A stretch of 64,000 nucleotides of DNA from Bacillus cytotoxicus (GCF_023715645.1 NZ_JAMBOP010000017.1:27633-91632); one strand, 5' to 3'; shown: positions 24,289 to 32,992, counted from the stretch's first letter. The notes: a model not told the origin generated them from the letters alone. Program-made: numbers and translations.

Positions 24289-24987
24289 TTAACTTTTCGT
24301 TGTTCGAAACACATAACGATTAATCGGTCTTCCAACTCCGCCATACTGAACTGCCAAATGAATAACACCCTTTTTTTCTAAATAATCTAAGTAACGACGC
24401 GCCGTCACTCTAGCTATGCCAATAGCACGCGCCACATCTTCGGCGGAACGAGGTTCTTCCTGCTGTTTTACGTACGTTACAATTTCATTTAATGTAAACT
24501 CATTTAAACCTTTTGGTAAACTGCTTATCGTTTTCTCAGAGCGCCCAGAATATAATAATAAATCTAGCTGCTCTTGTGAAATGGACCCTGAGTCTCTCAA
24601 ACTTATTTTATATTGGCGATACTTCTCTAATGCTTGCTGAATGCGATGCATCTTAAAAGGTTTAATAATATAATCTATCGCTCCGTTTTGCAGCATAAGT
24701 TTAATTGTTTCTCTATCTTTAGCAGCAGAAACAACAATGACATCTGTTTCTAATTGTTGTTTTCGAAATTCCTGTAATACTTGAATACCATCCTTTTTCG
24801 GCATAAAGATGTCCAAAATAACAAGATCTGGATTCGTTTTTTTTACAAAGCGAATCCCTTCCTCGCCATTGCTGGCAATAGCGATAACTTGAAACCCTTT
24901 TACACTTTTTATAAACTCTTTATTTACTTCCTGAACCATTGGATCATCTTCTATTAGTACTACTTTAAATTCCTCTTTATACCCCAT
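24289..24987 (-). CDS. dctR: C4-dicarboxylate response regulator (CitB family)
   Basis: 232 residues from the ATG at 24987 (GGAGGCGG upstream); it overlaps the kinase gene by 11 bp. Receiver domain with acidic pair EDD and phospho-acceptor D59 in VILDIFMPKKDG. The C-terminal winged helix contains SAEDVARAIGIARVTARRYLDYLEKKGV and VGRPINRYVF, typical of CitB/DctR regulators. When phosphorylated by DctS it should activate dctA. Confidence 0.88.
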   Translation of the reverse strand: MGYKEEFKVVLIEDDPMVQEVNKEFIKSVKGFQVIAIASNGEEGIRFVKKTNPDLVILDIFMPKKDGIQVLQEFRKQQLETDVIVVSAAKDRETIKLMLQNGAIDYIIKPFKMHRIQQALEKYRQYKISLRDSGSISQEQLDLLLYSGRSEKTISSLPKGLNEFTLNEIVTYVKQQEEPRSAEDVARAIGIARVTARRYLDYLEKKGVIHLAVQYGGVGRPINRYVFRTTKS

Positions 24988-26578
24988 ACAATTCCGCCTC
25001 CATCTCCATTGGAAAAGTAATAATAAAGCTTGTTCCTTCACCTTCAAAAGAGGAAATTCTAATTTCTCCTCTCCCTTTTTCAACAATTTGTTTTACTAGA
25101 AACAGACCATAACCTGTCCCATCACGCTTATTCACAGTAAATCCTTTCTCATATAACCTTGGCACATGTTCTTCTTGTATCCCGCAGCCATTATCTTCAA
25201 TTAAAATCGCGCATACGTCCTCTGACTGCTCAATACTAATATCAATTCTTTTGTTTATGGCCTCAATTTGTTCAAATGATCCAAATGCATTTTCTATTAA
25301 ATTCCCTAATAACACAACGAAATCATGTTGATCTAATTGGTACGGAAAAGCATCCAAATAACTATTTGGATCAATAATTACTTGAATACCGAGTTCTTTC
25401 CCTCGACTTACTTTACTTAAAAGAAGCCCTGCAACAGCATCGTTTTTAATGGTCTCATTTAAAAAATTGCTTACACTCTCCTGCTCCTCGGAAATGTTAT
25501 ACGCCAGTTGTAATGCCTTGTCAGCCTTACCGAGCTGAATTAAGCCTGCTATTGTATGAAGTTTATTCATATGCTCATGACTTTGTACACGCAACGCTTC
25601 AACAAAGTTCTTCACCCCAGTTAATTCTTCTGCAAGCTTCGTTACCTCCGTACGATCTTGAAAAATCGCCACTGCCCCAATTAATTCATTACCTTTCTTA
25701 ATAGGTATACGATTGCTTAAAATGACCTTTCCGCTTACTTTTATCTCTTCATTGTATACTGCTTGATTTTTCTCCACGATTTCTGGAAGCCTTGTATCCT
25801 GTAATATTTTACGAATAGGCTGTCCGACAACATCTCCATCTACATGAAAAACTTGCTTCGCTTTCTCATTAAAAACTGTAATTATTTCTTGATTATCAAT
25901 AGCAATCACCCCTTCATTCATGGAATGAAAGGTCGCTGTCCTCTCTTCAAGTATTCTTTTAATCTCATATGGCTCGAGCTGAAACATCTGTTTTTTTATA
26001 TGATTAGCGAGCATTAATGACCCTATTAATCCAAGTATTAAAGTTAAGATGACTATAAAAAGAATTTCTTCTCCTAATCCGCTCATAATCTCAAAGAAAT
26101 TTGGTATCTTATTTCCTACAACAACAACGCCAATTTGGTTTAAATTTTGATCTTTAATAGGCATAAAAGCACGAATGACAGTTCCTATTTCTCCCTTTGC
26201 TTTTGAAAAATAAATATGCTCTGCAAACGCTGCCTCTTCATCTGCTCCTTTTGAAGCCTTTCCAATCATTTCTTTTACGGGATGCGAGTAGCGAACTCGT
26301 TCCATGTTCATAACGACAATATAATCTGTTTCATTAATGACTCTAATATTTTCAATCACAGAATTTAACGTTATCCACCCATTTGTTTCTTGAAGAGACT
26401 TCTTTACATCTGACATTTCTGCTACTGTTCGCGCTGTATTCATCGATCTAATTCTTAATTCTTTCTCTTCCTTTTGCTGAATATTGGCGACGATGATCCC
26501 TCCACCAATCATAAGTGAAACGATCACAACCGTATAAGAAAGAATTGTAATCTTCCAACGTATTGATAAATCCCACAC
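24977..26578 (-). CDS. dctS: C4-dicarboxylate sensor histidine kinase (CitA/DcuS family)
   Basis: 533 residues. Transmembrane helix about 12-32, extracytoplasmic PAS-like sensor (about 35-170), second helix about 172-195, cytosolic PAS (about 215-310, NEGVIAIDNQEIITVFNEKAKQVF). The histidine region is RVQSHEHMNKLHTIAGLIQLG. The HATPase domain has LLGNLIENAF and GTGYGLFLVKQIVEKGRGEI. It senses dicarboxylates together with DctB and DctA and phosphorylates DctR. Confidence 0.88.
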   Translation of the reverse strand: MWDLSIRWKITILSYTVVIVSLMIGGGIIVANIQQKEEKELRIRSMNTARTVAEMSDVKKSLQETNGWITLNSVIENIRVINETDYIVVMNMERVRYSHPVKEMIGKASKGADEEAAFAEHIYFSKAKGEIGTVIRAFMPIKDQNLNQIGVVVVGNKIPNFFEIMSGLGEEILFIVILTLILGLIGSLMLANHIKKQMFQLEPYEIKRILEERTATFHSMNEGVIAIDNQEIITVFNEKAKQVFHVDGDVVGQPIRKILQDTRLPEIVEKNQAVYNEEIKVSGKVILSNRIPIKKGNELIGAVAIFQDRTEVTKLAEELTGVKNFVEALRVQSHEHMNKLHTIAGLIQLGKADKALQLAYNISEEQESVSNFLNETIKNDAVAGLLLSKVSRGKELGIQVIIDPNSYLDAFPYQLDQHDFVVLLGNLIENAFGSFEQIEAINKRIDISIEQSEDVCAILIEDNGCGIQEEHVPRLYEKGFTVNKRDGTGYGLFLVKQIVEKGRGEIRISSFEGEGTSFIITFPMEMEAELYGV

Positions 26579-26696
26579 ACTTAGACCCCCTTTCCTCTAA
26601 AAGCACCTTTACGAATAGAAATCTTCTCGGTATGCTTACAATAAAGTGAAACTTCCATCAGTGGGTTTTTCATCCCCTGCAGGTGGAAGCTTACCG

Positions 26697-26711
26697 CCCA
26701 CGAATAGCGGG
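26697..26711. repeat. Short dyad CCCACGAATAGCGGG, copy 2
   Basis: Identical to the 15-mer at 22100-22114 and also followed by GATAA. Here it sits in the dctB leader just before the AAAAGGAGGACGACG ribosome-binding site. Confidence 0.6.
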
Positions 26712-26737
26712 ATAATAACTTCAAAAGGAGGACGACG

Positions 26738-27805
26738 ATGAAAAAAGTAGCTGCTCTTATACTCCTTTTTACCACTTTTATTGCGAGCGCTTTACTTATT
26801 AAGTATCAGAGTCATTCTCCTCAAAATGAACTCTCATATGATGATGACCAAGAAGGATTAAAGGACCAGATTGTCTTTAAATTTAGTCATGTTGTTGCAG
26901 AAAATACACCGAAAGGGCTCGCTGCCAACAAATTTGCAGAACTCGTGAATGAAAAATCAAATGGTAAAATAAAAATAGAGGTCTTCCCTAACGGAAGCTT
27001 ATATTCTGATATAGAAGAATTTCGCGCCTTAAAATCTGGACAAGTACAAATGATTGCTCCTTCCACATCAAAACTCGGCACGTTCTCCCCTGAATGGGGT
27101 GTACTTGATTTACCATTTGCTTTTTCAAATTATGAAGCCTTACAAGAAGGCTTAAACGGAAAAATTGGGGAACAGTTACTTCAATCCTTACAAACAGATG
27201 GAATAAAAGGGCTTGCTCACTGGTCCAACGGCTTTAAACAAATCACTTCAAACAAAGGACCTATTTATACACCAAAAGATATACAAGGACAATCTTTTCG
27301 TATTATGCAAAGTAATGTCATCCAATCACAATTCGATTTATTAAAAGTTAACGCACATCAAGATTCGTTTAATTCTACATATCAATTAATTGAATCAGGA
27401 AAAGTTGATGGTGAAGAAAATACCATTTCAAATATCTACTCTAAAAAATTCTATAACGTTCAAAACTATTTGACAATTAGTAACCACGGATATTTAGGAT
27501 ACGTTGTCATGATGGATCAAAAAACTTGGAACGAGCAAACAAAAAAAACGAAGCAAATATTAATGCAAGCAATGCAAGAAACTACCGCTTGGAATAATCA
27601 ACAAGCCGCTCAAATAAATAAAGAACAACTTGAACTTATTAAACAAAGTTCATCGATTCAAATTCATGAACTAAACAATGAACAACGAAAAGATTGGGAA
27701 ACAGCACTATTACCCATATATGATAAACTTGCTCCTACGATTGGAGAAGATTTGGTAGAAGAGTTGAGGGAATTACAAAGGAAGTATCGCACACGGGCAC
27801 CGTAA
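26738..27805 (+). CDS. dctB: C4-dicarboxylate-binding protein (TRAP solute-binding family)
   Basis: 355 residues. N-terminal signal/anchor (about 2-22) followed by a DctP-type solute-binding fold: VFKFSHVVAENTPKGLAANKFAELVNEKSNGKIKIEVFPNGSLY, then FRIMQSNVI and VDGEENTISNIY. No TRAP permease genes accompany it. In Bacillus DctB works as an external co-sensor with DctS. Divergent from dctS; ends in a strong terminator. Confidence 0.88.
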   Translation: MKKVAALILLFTTFIASALLIKYQSHSPQNELSYDDDQEGLKDQIVFKFSHVVAENTPKGLAANKFAELVNEKSNGKIKIEVFPNGSLYSDIEEFRALKSGQVQMIAPSTSKLGTFSPEWGVLDLPFAFSNYEALQEGLNGKIGEQLLQSLQTDGIKGLAHWSNGFKQITSNKGPIYTPKDIQGQSFRIMQSNVIQSQFDLLKVNAHQDSFNSTYQLIESGKVDGEENTISNIYSKKFYNVQNYLTISNHGYLGYVVMMDQKTWNEQTKKTKQILMQAMQETTAWNNQQAAQINKEQLELIKQSSSIQIHELNNEQRKDWETALLPIYDKLAPTIGEDLVEELRELQRKYRTRAP

Positions 27806-27847
27806 TAGTAAATCCATCCGTTCTTAAAAACGGATGGATTTACTATT
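27804..27847 (+). terminator. dctB terminator
   Basis: Long stem AATAGTAAATCCATCCGTT / AACGGATGGATTTACTATT. Confidence 0.9.
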
Positions 27848-27903
27848 ATGATAGGAAGATTAAACAAATTATGAAATTAACTCCCATACGATATTTTCAT
27901 TAT

Positions 27904-28112
27904 ACTCAGTCATTCTATGAAAAACCGACAGAAAAGCATTTTTTAAATGGCCCTGAGGGACTGGCCATGCATAGGAGCGGTCAGGGCCTTTTCCTGCCAC
28001 GCGCAAAGTTTTAAAACAAAGAAAGGTAGCTAGCTGTATATCCATTTTTATCTTCATGACAGCAAACTATATGCTGAAAGGTGAAAATAATATAGGTAAT
28101 AAGAGGCGTGTT
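27904..28112 (-). repeat. Interspersed repeat copy j (second subfamily, inverted)
   Basis: Reverse copy whose outer parts match copy d (9275-9494): CAGTCATTCTATGAAAAACC at one end and TAGGTAATAAGAGGCG at the other. Core GGACTGGCCATGCATAGGAG, CGGTCAGGGCC. The ORF 27869-28057 is inside it and is not a gene. Confidence 0.7.
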
Positions 28113-28213
28113 TACGCTACACTTATATGTAAACATTCCCCCAATACTAAGACCATTCAAATCGTGATGAAGAAAAAGCACAATCAAGTGAACTTTCCAC
28201 GATATTAAGACAC

Positions 28214-28236
28214 TACGAATGATTGACGTAAATCAA
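28214..28236. promoter_or_regulatory. FNR-like half-palindrome (weak)
   Basis: TTGACGTAAATCAA resembles the enteric FNR consensus TTGAT-N4-ATCAA. It lies about 30 bp upstream of the three phased boxes. Bacillus Fnr normally binds TGTGA-N6-TCACA, so this match may be coincidental. Confidence 0.3.
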
Positions 28237-28266
28237 AGGTATTGTTAAAATTATTACTGGAATCAA

Positions 28267-28344
28267 TGTGAAAGTACTCACAAAGTTCAATTATAAATGT
28301 GAATAAATTCACAAATTATAATTTTTAATGTGAAGATATTCACA
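28267..28344 (+). promoter_or_regulatory. Three phased TGTGA-N6-TCACA boxes upstream of the ranthipeptide operon
   Basis: TGTGAAAGTACTCACA (28267-28282), TGTGAATAAATTCACA (28298-28313) and TGTGAAGATATTCACA (28329-28344) begin exactly 31 bp apart, three helical turns. Each fits the Bacillus Fnr/CRP-type consensus. The second and third also fit Rex (TTGTGAA-N4-TTCACAA) at most positions. A TATAAT lies between boxes 2 and 3 (28317-28322). The layout predicts cooperative control by an anaerobic or redox regulator. Confidence 0.75.
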
Positions 28345-28378
28345 AATATTAACCTTACTTAAAAAGGAGCTATACGTT

Positions 28379-28528
28379 ATGAAAAGAATCGTAACACTAA
28401 GCACTCGTAAATTGACAGATACGGTAAAACACGGTGGATGTGGTGCATGCCAAACATCTTGCCAATCAGCTTGCAAAACATCTTGCGGCGTTGCAAATCA
28501 AAAGTGTGAAAACACAATGAACAGATAG
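28379..28528 (+). CDS. SCIFF-type ranthipeptide precursor
   Basis: 49 residues, AAAAAGGAGC upstream. The leader is MKRIVTLSTRKLTDTVKHGG; the core has six cysteines at 21, 24, 28, 32, 36 and 43 in the pattern CGACQTSCQSACKTSCGVAN. This is the six-cysteines-in-forty-five-residues (SCIFF) signature, best known from Clostridia. Neighbouring maturase enzymes form thioether bridges to non-alpha carbons in such peptides. It is too short to appear as a long ORF. A partial terminator separates it from the maturase, which would give excess precursor. Confidence 0.9.
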   Translation: MKRIVTLSTRKLTDTVKHGGCGACQTSCQSACKTSCGVANQKCENTMNR

Positions 28529-28543
28529 GAAACAAGACAAGTA

Positions 28544-28580
28544 CCGTCCAACTGCTTCCCAGCTGGGCGGCCATTTTTAT
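28544..28580 (+). terminator. Leaky terminator between precursor and maturase
   Basis: CCGTCCAACTG / CAGCTGGGCGG imperfect stem followed by CCATTTTTATT. The imperfect stem suggests partial read-through into the maturase gene. Confidence 0.65.
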
Positions 28581-28630
28581 TCTGTATTAACAGTTTTACT
28601 TTATAGATAAAAGGAGCTTGATTATCAAGT

Positions 28631-30022
28631 ATGATTCATCAATATAAATTAAACGGATACAACATCGTACTCGATACCTACAGTGGATCCGTACATGTTG
28701 TCGACGATATCGCCTATGAAATCATCGCGCTTTATGAGACTACTACTGCGGAAGAAATCGTAACAATGATGCCAGGAAAATATGCGCATAATTCTGACAT
28801 CTCCGAGAATGACATTCGAGAAACAATGGCAGATATCGAAGAGCTGAAAAACGATGGGCAACTCTTTACTGAGGATGAATATAAGAATCTCTCAATTGAT
28901 TTAAGAAATCGCCAAACTTATGTAAAGGCCCTCTGTCTCAACGTCGCACATACTTGTAACCTGTCATGCGAATACTGCTTCGCCAGCCAAGGAAAATACA
29001 ACGGAAACAGAGCGATCATGAGCTATGAGGTTGGTAAAAGAGCGATTGATTACCTACTAGAAAACTCCGGTCACCACCGAAATCTCGACATCGACTTCTT
29101 CGGCGGAGAACCACTTATGGCTTGGAAAGTTGTGAAACAGATTGTTACTTACGCAAGAAGCAAAGAAAAAGAGTACAAAAAGAAGTTTCGCTTCACCTTC
29201 ACTACAAATGGCATGCTCTTAAACGATGAGGTCACTGATTTCTTGAATAAAGAAATGTACAATGTTGTATTGAGTCTTGATGGAAGAAAAGAAGTCCACG
29301 ATCACCTTCGTAAAACAGTGACTGGAAAGGGAAGCTACGATTATATCGTTCCGAAATTCCAGGAATTTATCGAAAAGCGTGGGGATAAAGAATACTATGT
29401 GCGTGGAACCTACACTCACAACAACGTTGACTTCACTAATGACATTTTTCACATCGCAGATCTTGGATTCGACAAGCTCTCGATGGAACCGGTTATCTGT
29501 GATCCTCGGGAACCATATGCGCTCACTGAAAAGGACCTCCCAGAGATCTACAACCAGTACGAAATTCTCGCCAAGGAAATGTTAAATCGTGAGGAAGAAG
29601 GCAATGGCTTCACATTCTATCATTACATGCTTGATCTCTCTGAAGGCCCTTGTATCCAAAAGAGAATTTCAGGATGTGGCTCAGGAACTGAATATCTCGC
29701 TGTCACGCCATGGGGCGAACTCTTCCCTTGCCACCAGTTCGTCGGCGATCAAGAATACAGTATGGGAAACATCTGGGATGGAATTACAAAACAAGAGACG
29801 CAGTGCCAATTTAAAGAAAGCAACTGCTACTCGAAGCCGGAATGTCAGGACTGCTGGGCGAAACTTTACTGCAGCGGCGGCTGCCCTGCCAACGCGCTGC
29901 ACGCAACCGGCTCCATCAATGGAATCTATGATTTCAGCTGTGACATCTTCCGTAAAAGAGTTGAATGTTCCATGATGGTTAAAGTAGCTGAATCTATGAG
30001 AGCTATGGAAAAAGCTGAATAA
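28631..30022 (+). CDS. Radical SAM/SPASM thioether-forming SCIFF peptide maturase
   Basis: 463 residues. The N-terminal ~95 residues (MIHQYKLNGYNIVLDTYSG onward) form a precursor-recognition domain. The radical SAM cluster motif is C109-x3-C113-x2-C116 (CNLSCEYC), followed by DIDFFGGEPL. A C-terminal SPASM region is rich in Cys (GPCIQKRISGCGSG; PCHQF; CYSKPECQDCWAKLYCSGGCPA; DFSCDIF) and binds two auxiliary 4Fe-4S clusters. It should install thioether links in the 49-residue precursor. Codon use (many CTC, ATC, GCC) is more GC-rich than its neighbours, hinting at transfer. Confidence 0.92.
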   Translation: MIHQYKLNGYNIVLDTYSGSVHVVDDIAYEIIALYETTTAEEIVTMMPGKYAHNSDISENDIRETMADIEELKNDGQLFTEDEYKNLSIDLRNRQTYVKALCLNVAHTCNLSCEYCFASQGKYNGNRAIMSYEVGKRAIDYLLENSGHHRNLDIDFFGGEPLMAWKVVKQIVTYARSKEKEYKKKFRFTFTTNGMLLNDEVTDFLNKEMYNVVLSLDGRKEVHDHLRKTVTGKGSYDYIVPKFQEFIEKRGDKEYYVRGTYTHNNVDFTNDIFHIADLGFDKLSMEPVICDPREPYALTEKDLPEIYNQYEILAKEMLNREEEGNGFTFYHYMLDLSEGPCIQKRISGCGSGTEYLAVTPWGELFPCHQFVGDQEYSMGNIWDGITKQETQCQFKESNCYSKPECQDCWAKLYCSGGCPANALHATGSINGIYDFSCDIFRKRVECSMMVKVAESMRAMEKAE

Positions 30023-30038
30023 GTACACTGATATAATA

Positions 30039-30067
30039 AGAGGCTGAGATTTATGCTCAGCCTCTTT
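30039..30067 (+). terminator. Terminator of the ranthipeptide operon
   Basis: AAGAGGCTGAG / CTCAGCCTCTT hairpin followed by T residues. Confidence 0.9.
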
Positions 30068-30089
30068 ACAGATTTTTATACTTGTATAC

Positions 30090-30689
30090 TCAAAATCCCT
30101 TTGATTTGTTTTTGAATGGTAAAACATGTTGCTCTACTCTTTCATATAAAGTAAGCAATTGCTTGATAAAAGAAAATTTCGGTACGAACCAATACGAAAA
30201 TAATGCTGAAACACATCCTATTAAAGCCCCTATCGCCACATCAAAAGGATAATGAACCCCTACCCAAATACGAGAGATTGCTACGCAACATGCAAGGATA
30301 AGCCATAACCACCCAGTCTTTTTACGAACAAGCCAAAACGAAAAACAAATTGAAAAAAATAAAATCGTATGGTCACTAGGAAATGAATTATCTACAGCAT
30401 GATCGACAAGTTTATTCACATCAGGCAACACCGCAAACGGTTGATAATTGAAGTGCCATTTTCCCACTATTTTTCCAATCACCTCAGCAATTACAAAAGC
30501 AATCATCGCTTGAATAACCATCATCTTACCTTTTCTAACCCCAGTAAACCAATAAACGATTATAATGAAACCTAAAATATATACCATATATTCCGCTAAA
30601 AATACCATAGCCGAGTTTAAGAACGAATATTGTTTACCTAAATCATTGATTGCTCGAAAGACATCAATATTGAATTGAGAAAAAGACAT
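30090..30689 (-). CDS. PAP2-family undecaprenyl-diphosphatase-like protein (BcrC-like)
   Basis: 199 residues from the ATG at 30689 (AAAGGAGGGG upstream). About five membrane helices. PAP2 motifs 2 and 3 are present as SFPSDHT and SRIWVGVHYPFD. Motif 1, which in BcrC is usually PRPF, reads YQPF, so its conserved Arg is Gln. It resembles B. subtilis BcrC across its length and would recycle undecaprenyl diphosphate for cell-wall synthesis and lower bacitracin sensitivity. Activity with the changed motif is uncertain. Confidence 0.78.
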   Translation of the reverse strand: MSFSQFNIDVFRAINDLGKQYSFLNSAMVFLAEYMVYILGFIIIVYWFTGVRKGKMMVIQAMIAFVIAEVIGKIVGKWHFNYQPFAVLPDVNKLVDHAVDNSFPSDHTILFFSICFSFWLVRKKTGWLWLILACCVAISRIWVGVHYPFDVAIGALIGCVSALFSYWFVPKFSFIKQLLTLYERVEQHVLPFKNKSKGF

Positions 30690-30695
30690 TTTCAA

Positions 30696-31038
30696 ACCCC
30701 TCCTTTATCGTAAGGTGGTTAACTGATTTCTGATTGCCATATACTCACCTTATATGCTTATAATTTTATTATGGGAAAAAAGCCTTAAATGGGACTTAAC
30801 TGCTTCTTAACTATTTCTTAATTAAGGAGTAGAACATGCAGTTGTTCCTCATAAGAAATCAAAAACACGAGGAAAAGTATTTCTCCCTCGTGTGAAAACA
30901 CTATTAAGCTAACAACTAAAGCATCATGAATTATTTGAGCTGCCAGTTACACCTTTTGAAAAGAAAGTTTAACCCAAAACTTGTGGTAAAATAAAAAAAA
31001 TTTATACGTTTAAATTCCATAAAGAAGGAGGATTAATC
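30696..31038. other. Intergenic region (343 bp)
   Basis: No gene seen. It holds the promoter of the BcrC-like gene, a hairpin with arms CACGAGG / CCTCGTG (30866-30892) that looks like an orphan terminator, and the GAAGGAGGA ribosome-binding site of the next gene at its right edge. Confidence 0.5.
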
Positions 31039-31560
31039 TTGAACCCAATTAATGATCATATTAAAGCAGATTTAAACATTTTATTTGTTGGTTTTAATCC
31101 AAGCATTCGCTCAAGTGAGACAGGACATCACTTCGCCAATCCAAATAATCGCTTTTGGAAAATTCTCTATGAAGCAGGATTAACCTCCAAAAAATATGAT
31201 GCTTCGGAAGACTACAAACTGTTAGATCTAAATGTAGGTCTTACAAACATAGTAGCAAGGCCAACTAAGGCAGCGGATGAAATTACAAAAGAAGAGTATA
31301 AAGAAGGAAAAGAAATTTTAAAACAAAAAATTATACAATTAAAACCAAAAATAGTTTGTTTTGTTGGGAAAGGTGTTTATCAGGAATATAGCGGACAAAA
31401 AGTAGCCCCCTGGGGACAGCAGCCTGAATCAGTCATACCTGGAACAATTGATTTTGTTGCGCCATCCTCAAGCGGGTTAGTAAGAATGAGACTTGAAGAA
31501 ATTGTAGGGATTTATAAGCAGCTTACTAAATTAGTATACAAACAAAGCATCGACGGGTAG
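31039..31560 (+). CDS. Mug-family G:U/T mismatch-specific DNA glycosylase
   Basis: 173 residues. Uracil-DNA-glycosylase fold of the Mug/TDG class: the catalytic motif is GFNPSIRSSETGHHFANPNNRFW (GINPG-like) near residues 17-40. The C-terminal loop reads VAPSSSGLVRMRLEE. It removes uracil or thymine from mismatches with guanine. Good GAAGGAGGA ribosome-binding site. Single gene, with a bidirectional terminator. Confidence 0.85.
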   Translation: MNPINDHIKADLNILFVGFNPSIRSSETGHHFANPNNRFWKILYEAGLTSKKYDASEDYKLLDLNVGLTNIVARPTKAADEITKEEYKEGKEILKQKIIQLKPKIVCFVGKGVYQEYSGQKVAPWGQQPESVIPGTIDFVAPSSSGLVRMRLEEIVGIYKQLTKLVYKQSIDG

Positions 31561-31580
31561 ATAAGACCGTCGATGCTTTG
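31543..31580. terminator. Bidirectional terminator
   Basis: CAAAGCATCGACGG / CCGTCGATGCTTTG stem shared by the convergent mug-like and VOC genes. Confidence 0.9.
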
Positions 31581-31584
31581 TAAT

Positions 31585-31965
31585 TTACTTCTTTTCCATT
31601 ACTGCAAAATAATTATTTTCATAATCAGCAAAGTTAAATACTCTACCAGAAGGCATACTTACAATTTCTCCGACTGTGACTTTTTTATCTGATAAATCTT
31701 TATATAACTGATCAAGATTTTCTGTAAAAAACATCAGCGAAGGTGTACCAAGATTTAGTTCCGGCTGCATTTTAGCAATTAATTCCTTATTATGAAGAAT
31801 GATACTCGTCCCGGCTTCCTTTGTTGGAGAAATTTCAATCCATCTAAATCCTTGGCTGTTACCCTCTTCAGAAACTACACGAAATCCTACCTTTTCTGTC
31901 CAAAATTGTACTGCCTCATCTTGGTTATTTACATATAACATAATTTGACCAACTTTATTAATCAT
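31585..31965 (-). CDS. VOC (glyoxalase/bleomycin-resistance) superfamily protein
   Basis: 126 residues. One vicinal-oxygen-chelate module with paired beta-alpha-beta units: KVGQIMLYVNNQDEAVQFWTEKVGFRVVSEE at the start and MPSGRVFNFADYENNYFAVME at the end, where a Glu metal ligand would sit. Substrate unknown. Single gene. Confidence 0.82.
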   Translation of the reverse strand: MINKVGQIMLYVNNQDEAVQFWTEKVGFRVVSEEGNSQGFRWIEISPTKEAGTSIILHNKELIAKMQPELNLGTPSLMFFTENLDQLYKDLSDKKVTVGEIVSMPSGRVFNFADYENNYFAVMEKK

Positions 31966-32109
31966 TGTCTTCTCTTCCTTCCTTCTCGTTCAATTCAAAT
32001 TAACTTTCTTCGTTTGAGCATTTCGTTATACTTTGGTATTGATCATATAATCAACTAATGATTATATCAAATATAATTCCTAAACATTTTTTTCGTCATA
32101 AGATATCCC

Positions 32110-32862
32110 TTAATTACAATACTGATCTACTATCTTATTTAGACGTTCTATATTTTCTGAAGATACATTTTCTGATAATCTTGCCGCAGCAATAATAGGA
32201 GCCCACTCAAAAACTTCATCCCTAGATAAACCAGTATTTTTACAATATATACGTAAATACATGTCAGCTAATTCTACTGAAGACTGTGAATACAATAGAT
32301 ATGTTCGATATACATCTGCCCGAATATCCCCCGAGCTAGAATCCACCCAATCAATAATATTCACGTTATCATTACTCATAATCAAATTAAATGGATGAAA
32401 ATCTCCATGACAGAGCCTTGGTTCAAATACCATTGAATCCAATTTCCTTACTAATTTATCCTTTTGTATTTCACCTAAATTATGTACGGATTCAATCTGG
32501 CGATGTAATTTTTCTGACATCGATTCAAGTAAAGTTGAATCAACAACGACAGCATGCACCTCTTTTTGGACATTGACGCAAATATTTATGTAATGCTCAG
32601 CTAATTCCATATTATTCATTAAGAGATCTCCTACTGTTTTCCCTTCTACATATTCCATTATAACTGCTTGTCTGCCCTTTATTTCTCTAACTTCTAGTAC
32701 TTTCGGAACGTGAAGACCACATGAATAAGCGTATTCTTGTTTTTTAGCCTCATATAAAGATTCTGTATTTGGAAAATGCTTGTTAAACACCTTCACAATT
32801 TTATCATCACAAAGGTATATCTTCGCTGTATTTCCTATAGCTATCGGATCACCTAGATTCAA
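32110..32862 (-). CDS. Aminoglycoside phosphotransferase (APH)-like kinase
   Basis: 250 residues. Kinase-like fold with the catalytic loop CHGDFHPFNLIM and the metal-binding IIDWVDSSSGD. The N-lobe has IGNTAKIYLCDDKIVKVF and AVIMEYVEGKT. Such proteins phosphorylate antibiotics or small metabolites; the substrate cannot be told from sequence. Single gene, no resistance context visible. Confidence 0.78.
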   Translation of the reverse strand: MNLGDPIAIGNTAKIYLCDDKIVKVFNKHFPNTESLYEAKKQEYAYSCGLHVPKVLEVREIKGRQAVIMEYVEGKTVGDLLMNNMELAEHYINICVNVQKEVHAVVVDSTLLESMSEKLHRQIESVHNLGEIQKDKLVRKLDSMVFEPRLCHGDFHPFNLIMSNDNVNIIDWVDSSSGDIRADVYRTYLLYSQSSVELADMYLRIYCKNTGLSRDEVFEWAPIIAAARLSENVSSENIERLNKIVDQYCN

Positions 32863-32962
32863 TTATTTTCTCTCCCCAAATAAATTATAATAATGCCAAA
32901 TTCGATGTAATGAAAATAAAATCCTTCTACCGCTAGGCTGCTTTTTTAGTTAAATAAAAAAA

Positions 32963-32992
32963 ATCCCTTTAGATAGTTGCATCTAAAGGGAT
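32963..32992 (-). terminator. mqo terminator (resembles a Tn7-like right-end hairpin)
   Basis: ATCCCTTTAGATAG / ATCTAAAGGGAT stem; on the minus strand it ends in a T-run, as an intrinsic terminator for mqo. The stem and the following GCATCATGATCTTATTTCAA closely resemble the tnsA hairpin (55105-55136) and outer transposase site (55201-55220), so it may derive from an older element end. Confidence 0.7.

Noticed and set aside
29681-30127. 148-residue minus-strand frame over the SCIFF maturase
   Set aside because: Antisense shadow of the radical SAM gene, favoured by its higher GC content.
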